From positions 434,001 to 498,000 of the forward strand of contig NZ_QAOJ01000002.1 of assembly GCF_003050835.1 (NCBI RefSeq): a DNA stretch of 64,000 nt, given 5' to 3'. The notes beneath the pieces are model-generated. The model did no database searches. It saw nothing but the letters and a program-made list of their open reading frames with translations, and had not been told where the DNA came from. Shown here piece by piece: positions 61,901 to 64,000 of this stretch. The number at the start of each line of letters is the position of its first letter. Position 1 is the first letter of the stretch. Source of the stretch: Pseudomonas sp. GV071. GTDB lineage: Bacteria > Pseudomonadota > Gammaproteobacteria > Pseudomonadales > Pseudomonadaceae. A program made the translations under genes and the position numbers.

Positions 61901-62878
61901 GATGGAAATGCCTGGGCCTTCGTAGATGCCGCGGCCGTGGGAGGCCTTGCCGATGGCGTGAATCGCCTGCTCGTAGGACGCCAGGTAGCGCTTGGCGTCG
62001 GCGTCGGTGAGCGCGGCTTCACCGAGCATGTCGTAGGAATAACGGAAGCCTTTGCTCTCCATGCTGGTGGCGTTGGCCAGCGCTTCGGCGATGGTTTCAC
62101 CGGTGACGAACTGCTCGCCCATCAGGCGCATGGACATGTCCACGCCCTTGCGAATCAGCGGCTCGCCGCCTTTGCCGATCAGGCGGTTGAGCGAAGTGGC
62201 CAGGCCCGCTTCGTTGTGGGTCGCCACCAACTTGCCGGTGATCAACAGCCCCCAGGAGGCGGCGTTGACGAACATCGACGGGCTGTTGCCCAGGTGCTGG
62301 CTCCAGTTGCCGTTGCTGATCTTGTCGCGGATCAGGGCGTCACGGGTGGCTTTGTCCGGAATGCGCAGCAGCGCTTCGGCCAGGCACATCAGCGCCACAC
62401 CTTCCTGCGAGGACAGCGAAAACTCCTGCAGCAACCCCTGCACCAGGCCCTGACGGCCACCGGCGCTCTTCTGGTTACGCAGTTTTTCGGCGATGCCCAT
62501 GGCCAGCTTGTTGGTCGCTTCGGCCTGGTCTTTCGGCAAGCGTGCCTGCTCCAGCAGCATGGCCAGCGCTTCCGGCTCCGGGCGACGGTAAGCCGAGGTG
62601 ATGGCGGCGCGCAGCACCGATTGCGGCAGGATGCTTTCAGCGAAATCCAGGAAGCATTGCAGGCCTTGTTCGCTCAGGGCTTCCAGTGGTTCTTCACCCA
62701 GGGCGGCAGCGATACCGGAGAGCTCCGGCGGAGTCAGACCGCCTTCCACCTGCTCCAGGTAATTGAAGATCGCTTGCTTGATCAGCCAGTGCGGCGTGCG
62801 GTCGATCGACTGTGCTGCCAGCTTGAGACGCTCGCGGGTGGCGTCATCAAGTTTTACGCCAAGGGTGGTAGTGGCCAT
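58946..62878 (-). CDS. putA: PutA, proline dehydrogenase / P5C dehydrogenase / repressor
   Basis: 1310 residues, trifunctional form. Residues about 1-50 form a ribbon-helix-helix domain (TTTLGVKLDDATRERLKLAA). The proline dehydrogenase barrel (about 240-560) contains RSRHRLMIRLVKGAYWDSEIK and FATHNAHS. The P5C dehydrogenase (about 640-1120) has ISPWNFPLAIFSG, IAETGGLN (Glu) and DSAGQRCSALRVL (catalytic Cys). A C-terminal ALDH-like tail ends the protein. Oxidises proline to glutamate at the membrane and represses its own gene when proline is absent. Start ATG 62878 with AGGAA upstream. Confidence 0.97.
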   Translation of the reverse strand: MATTTLGVKLDDATRERLKLAAQSIDRTPHWLIKQAIFNYLEQVEGGLTPPELSGIAAALGEEPLEALSEQGLQCFLDFAESILPQSVLRAAITSAYRRPEPEALAMLLEQARLPKDQAEATNKLAMGIAEKLRNQKSAGGRQGLVQGLLQEFSLSSQEGVALMCLAEALLRIPDKATRDALIRDKISNGNWSQHLGNSPSMFVNAASWGLLITGKLVATHNEAGLATSLNRLIGKGGEPLIRKGVDMSMRLMGEQFVTGETIAEALANATSMESKGFRYSYDMLGEAALTDADAKRYLASYEQAIHAIGKASHGRGIYEGPGISIKLSALHPRYSRAQYERVMDELYPILLSLTQLAKQYDIGLNIDAEEADRLELSLDLLERLCFDPSLAGWNGIGFVIQAYQKRCPYVIDYVIDLAKRSRHRLMIRLVKGAYWDSEIKRAQVDGLEGYPVYTRKPYTDVSYIACARKLLAVPEAIYPQFATHNAHSLSAIYQLAGQNYYPGQYEFQCLHGMGEPLYEQVVGKVADGKLNRPCRIYAPVGSHETLLAYLVRRLLENGANTSFVNRIADHSISIKELVLDPVVQIEQMAAAEGGLGLPHPRIALPRALYGDARLNSEGIDLANEHRLGSLSSALLSSTNNRYVALPMLGCDTPAPSAAEAVKNPADQRDTVGHVSEASEADIKSAVLCAVSSGQIWQATTAGERAAVLERAADQMEAEMQQLMGLLVREAGKSFANAIAEVREAVDFLRYYAAQARDFFSNDSHRPLGPVVCISPWNFPLAIFSGQVAAALAAGNTVLAKPAEQTPLIAAQAVRILLEAGVPGGAVQLLPGRGETVGARLIADERVRGVMFTGSTEVAGIIQRNIAGRLDAQGRTIPLIAETGGLNTMIVDSSALTEQVVMDVLSSAFDSAGQRCSALRVLCVQEDVAERVIEMLKGAMAEYSLGNPERLSTDIGPVIDAEAKAGIEAHIAAMREKGRSVFQAARAKADEIKRGTFVMPTLIELESFSELQREIFGPVLHVVRYQRANLASLLEQINASGYGLTLGVHTRIDETIAQVVNSAKVGNLYVNRNIVGAVVGVQPFGGEGLSGTGPKAGGPLYMYRLLSTRPQDAVAKQLRGTSKLPVEQSQALQAFDDWSAQQEPDLAALSAQFNELAQSGSVHVLPGPTGERNTYSLLPREQVLCLAEERSDLLVQLAAALAVGSQVIWQDLPLTQELFTGLPKEVQKRIQLVSDWSTSDLSFDAILHHGDSDQLRAVCELAAQRKGAIIGVHGLNKGETDIPLERLLIEHALSINTAAAGGNASLMTIG

Positions 62879-63000
62879 TGGTTTTTCCTGAGGGGTCGTG
62901 CCCGGCGGTGGGAAAACGGCTGCGCGCAATGGGGCAGCGTTTTTCACACCGCCTGTGCGGTGCAAATTCAGCGTGGATTAAACCCGCTGGAAGTCAAAGG

Positions 63001-63006
63001 TGCAAC
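63001..63006. promoter_or_regulatory. candidate PutA operator (TGCAAC = GTTGCA inverse)
   Basis: TGCAAC preceded by GG, giving GGTGCAAC; the same eight bases recur at 63157-63164. GTTGCA is the core bound by E. coli PutA. The variant CGCAACC lies ten bases downstream. Confidence 0.5.
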
Positions 63007-63158
63007 TAGGCGCAACCAATTTTTCCGAAAGCGGTGTAGGCCATGATTGACGCGGTTTAGCGGTGCGTTACCTTTCTGCACTGATGCGGTGCGCACGGGC
63101 GTTGACGGGGTTTTGACTGCTACAAAATGGATCGTTTTAGCCCCGTTCAGGGAAAAGG

Positions 63159-63164
63159 TGCAAC
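63159..63164. promoter_or_regulatory. candidate PutA operator, second copy
   Basis: GGTGCAAC again, 158 bases from the first copy. The 388-base gap between putA and the lipoprotein gene holds no gene; these sites and AT-rich stretches near 63110-63140 (GTTTTGACTGCTACAAAATGG) are the only features I see. Confidence 0.5.
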
Positions 63165-63266
63165 CCGAATTCCCGAGGAGAAATTCGACGAACGTAGCCA
63201 TCCACTCGAAGCGAACCGCTGGCGGTTACGCTTGTCTTCTTTGCGCGCCCCCCATTGGAAGGTCTC

Positions 63267-64000
63267 ATGCCGTCGACATTGATCCGCAGTGAATGGCTAC
63301 TGGTTTTCGCCGCCCTGGCGCTGGCTGGTTGTGGGTCGCGCACCGCGCAACCGCCACAACCCAGCCCGGCCGAGATTCAAAGCAAAGTGGTGAAACTGCT
63401 GCCAGGTACGCTCAGTGACCGGACCGGCTGGGCCACTGATATTCAGGTGGCCTTCACCGCCCAGAAACTCGATGCCAGCCGCGAAAACCTCTGCGCTGTG
63501 CTCGCCGTCACCGAACAGGAGTCCACGTACCAGGCCGACCCGCCGGTACCCGGACTGGGCAAGATCGCCCGGCAGGAAATCGACCGCCGCGCCAGCCGTC
63601 TGCATATTCCGGGCTTTCTGGTGAGCGCCGCGCTGCAACTGCAATCGCCCACCGGCAAGACCTACAACGAGCGTTTGGCCGCCGTGCGTAGCGAAAAGCA
63701 GCTAAGCGCAATCTTTGATGACTTCATCGGCATGGTGCCCCTGGGCGGACAACTGTTCGGCACCTTCAACCCAGTGCACACCGGTGGGCCGATGCAGGTG
63801 AGCATCGCCTTTGCCGAACAGCACGCACGCAATTACCCCTATTCCTACAACGGCACCCTTCGCCAGGAAGTGTTCAGCCGTCGCGGTGGCCTGTACTTCG
63901 GCACGCTGCACTTGCTCGGTTACCCCGCCGACTACCCCGAACCCCTGTACCGCTTTGCCGACTTCAACGCCGGCTGGTACGCGAGCCGCAACGCCGCCTT
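63267..64000 (+). CDS. DUF1615 lipoprotein (partial, cut by window end)
   Basis: About 244 codons visible, open at the right edge. Lipoprotein signal: LLVFAALALAGC with cysteine near residue 22, so it is anchored in the outer or inner membrane. The mature part has CAVLAVTEQESTYQADPPVPGLG with a lysozyme-like E-S-x-Y pattern, and NYPYSYNGTLRQEVFSRRGGLYFGTLHLLGYPADYPEPLYRFADFNAGWYASRN, typical of DUF1615. Start ATG 63267 with GGAAGG upstream. A peptidoglycan-directed role is possible but not shown. Confidence 0.88.
   Translation, partial: MPSTLIRSEWLLVFAALALAGCGSRTAQPPQPSPAEIQSKVVKLLPGTLSDRTGWATDIQVAFTAQKLDASRENLCAVLAVTEQESTYQADPPVPGLGKIARQEIDRRASRLHIPGFLVSAALQLQSPTGKTYNERLAAVRSEKQLSAIFDDFIGMVPLGGQLFGTFNPVHTGGPMQVSIAFAEQHARNYPYSYNGTLRQEVFSRRGGLYFGTLHLLGYPADYPEPLYRFADFNAGWYASRNAA

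Noticed and set aside
59291..63046. 1251-codon open frame on the plus strand opposite putA
   Set aside because: Its translation has no recognisable domain and is rich in the His/Gly/Ala bias expected from the complement of a high-GC coding frame; putA on the other strand is unambiguous.
1..64000. Prophage, IS element, integron or genomic-island boundary
   Set aside because: No integrase, transposase or tRNA gene, and gene content is continuous Pseudomonas chromosome; base composition shifts were not visible by eye.

Overview
This window is ordinary chromosomal DNA of a Pseudomonas, probably of the fluorescens/chlororaphis/putida side of the genus. The reasons are high GC, a complete run of familiar Pseudomonas housekeeping genes (cobalamin cluster, cls, uvrD, putA, a short FimV-like gene), and many copies of the Pseudomonas REP pair (GTAGGAGCGGCTTTAGCCGCGATGC and its inverse). 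I see no rRNA, tRNA, integrase, transposase, prophage or CRISPR array.

Layout. 1-5.3 kb: divergent corrin-ring genes, cobI(partial)-cobH-cobG leftward and cobL-cbiD-cobK rightward. 5.3-16.5 kb: an accessory amine/sugar locus. It has a leftward operon for a polyamine-type ABC importer (binding protein, two permeases, ATPase), a UGT-like glycosyltransferase, two small cupins, an AmgK-like kinase and an aldehyde dehydrogenase. A rightward regulator with two apparent winged-helix domains and a second UGT-like glycosyltransferase follow. 16.7-18.7 kb: a REC-CheX response regulator and a PAS-GGDEF cyclase. 18.7-28.3 kb: a second cobalamin block. VWA and AAA+ chelatase partners, cobN and cobW run leftward behind one cobalamin riboswitch; cbtB-cbtA run rightward behind a second, back-to-back riboswitch, followed by cobE-cobM. 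28.4-30.4 kb: a three-gene MNIO (DUF692) RiPP operon of the bufferin type. 30.5-33.2 kb: GNAT, cardiolipin synthase, DUF3617. 33.2-36.0 kb: two COG0523 GTPases around a small secreted Cys-rich protein, the first behind a Zur-like box. 36.1-41.0 kb: hydrolase, DUF3301, YbaL-type antiporter, acyl-CoA thioesterase, solute-binding protein. 41.2-44.9 kb: glutamine-synthetase-like and class III aminotransferase genes with a divergent FadR-type regulator and two identical palindromic operators. 45-54 kb: second antiporter, SMI1/KNR4, DUF3592, Tim44-like, an orphan 604-residue secreted protein, uvrD. 54-64 kb: a GGDEF-EAL protein, FimV-like protein, a hairpin-rich non-coding stretch, putA with candidate self-operators, and a DUF1615 lipoprotein cut by the window end.

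How they fit. The two cobalamin blocks supply ring methylation/contraction, cobalt import (CbtAB), cobalt insertion (CobN with ChlI/ChlD-like partners) and metal chaperoning (CobW). With CbiD in place of CobF the route looks like a hybrid of the aerobic and anaerobic pathways. COG0523 proteins, CbtAB, Zur-type control and the bufferin operon make 24-36 kb rich in metal-handling genes. The 5.3-16.5 kb and 41-45 kb loci look like two independent amine-metabolism units, each with its own GntR-family regulator; the first, with two glycosyltransferases and a sugar-type kinase, does not match a pathway I can name and is the best candidate for an undescribed system.
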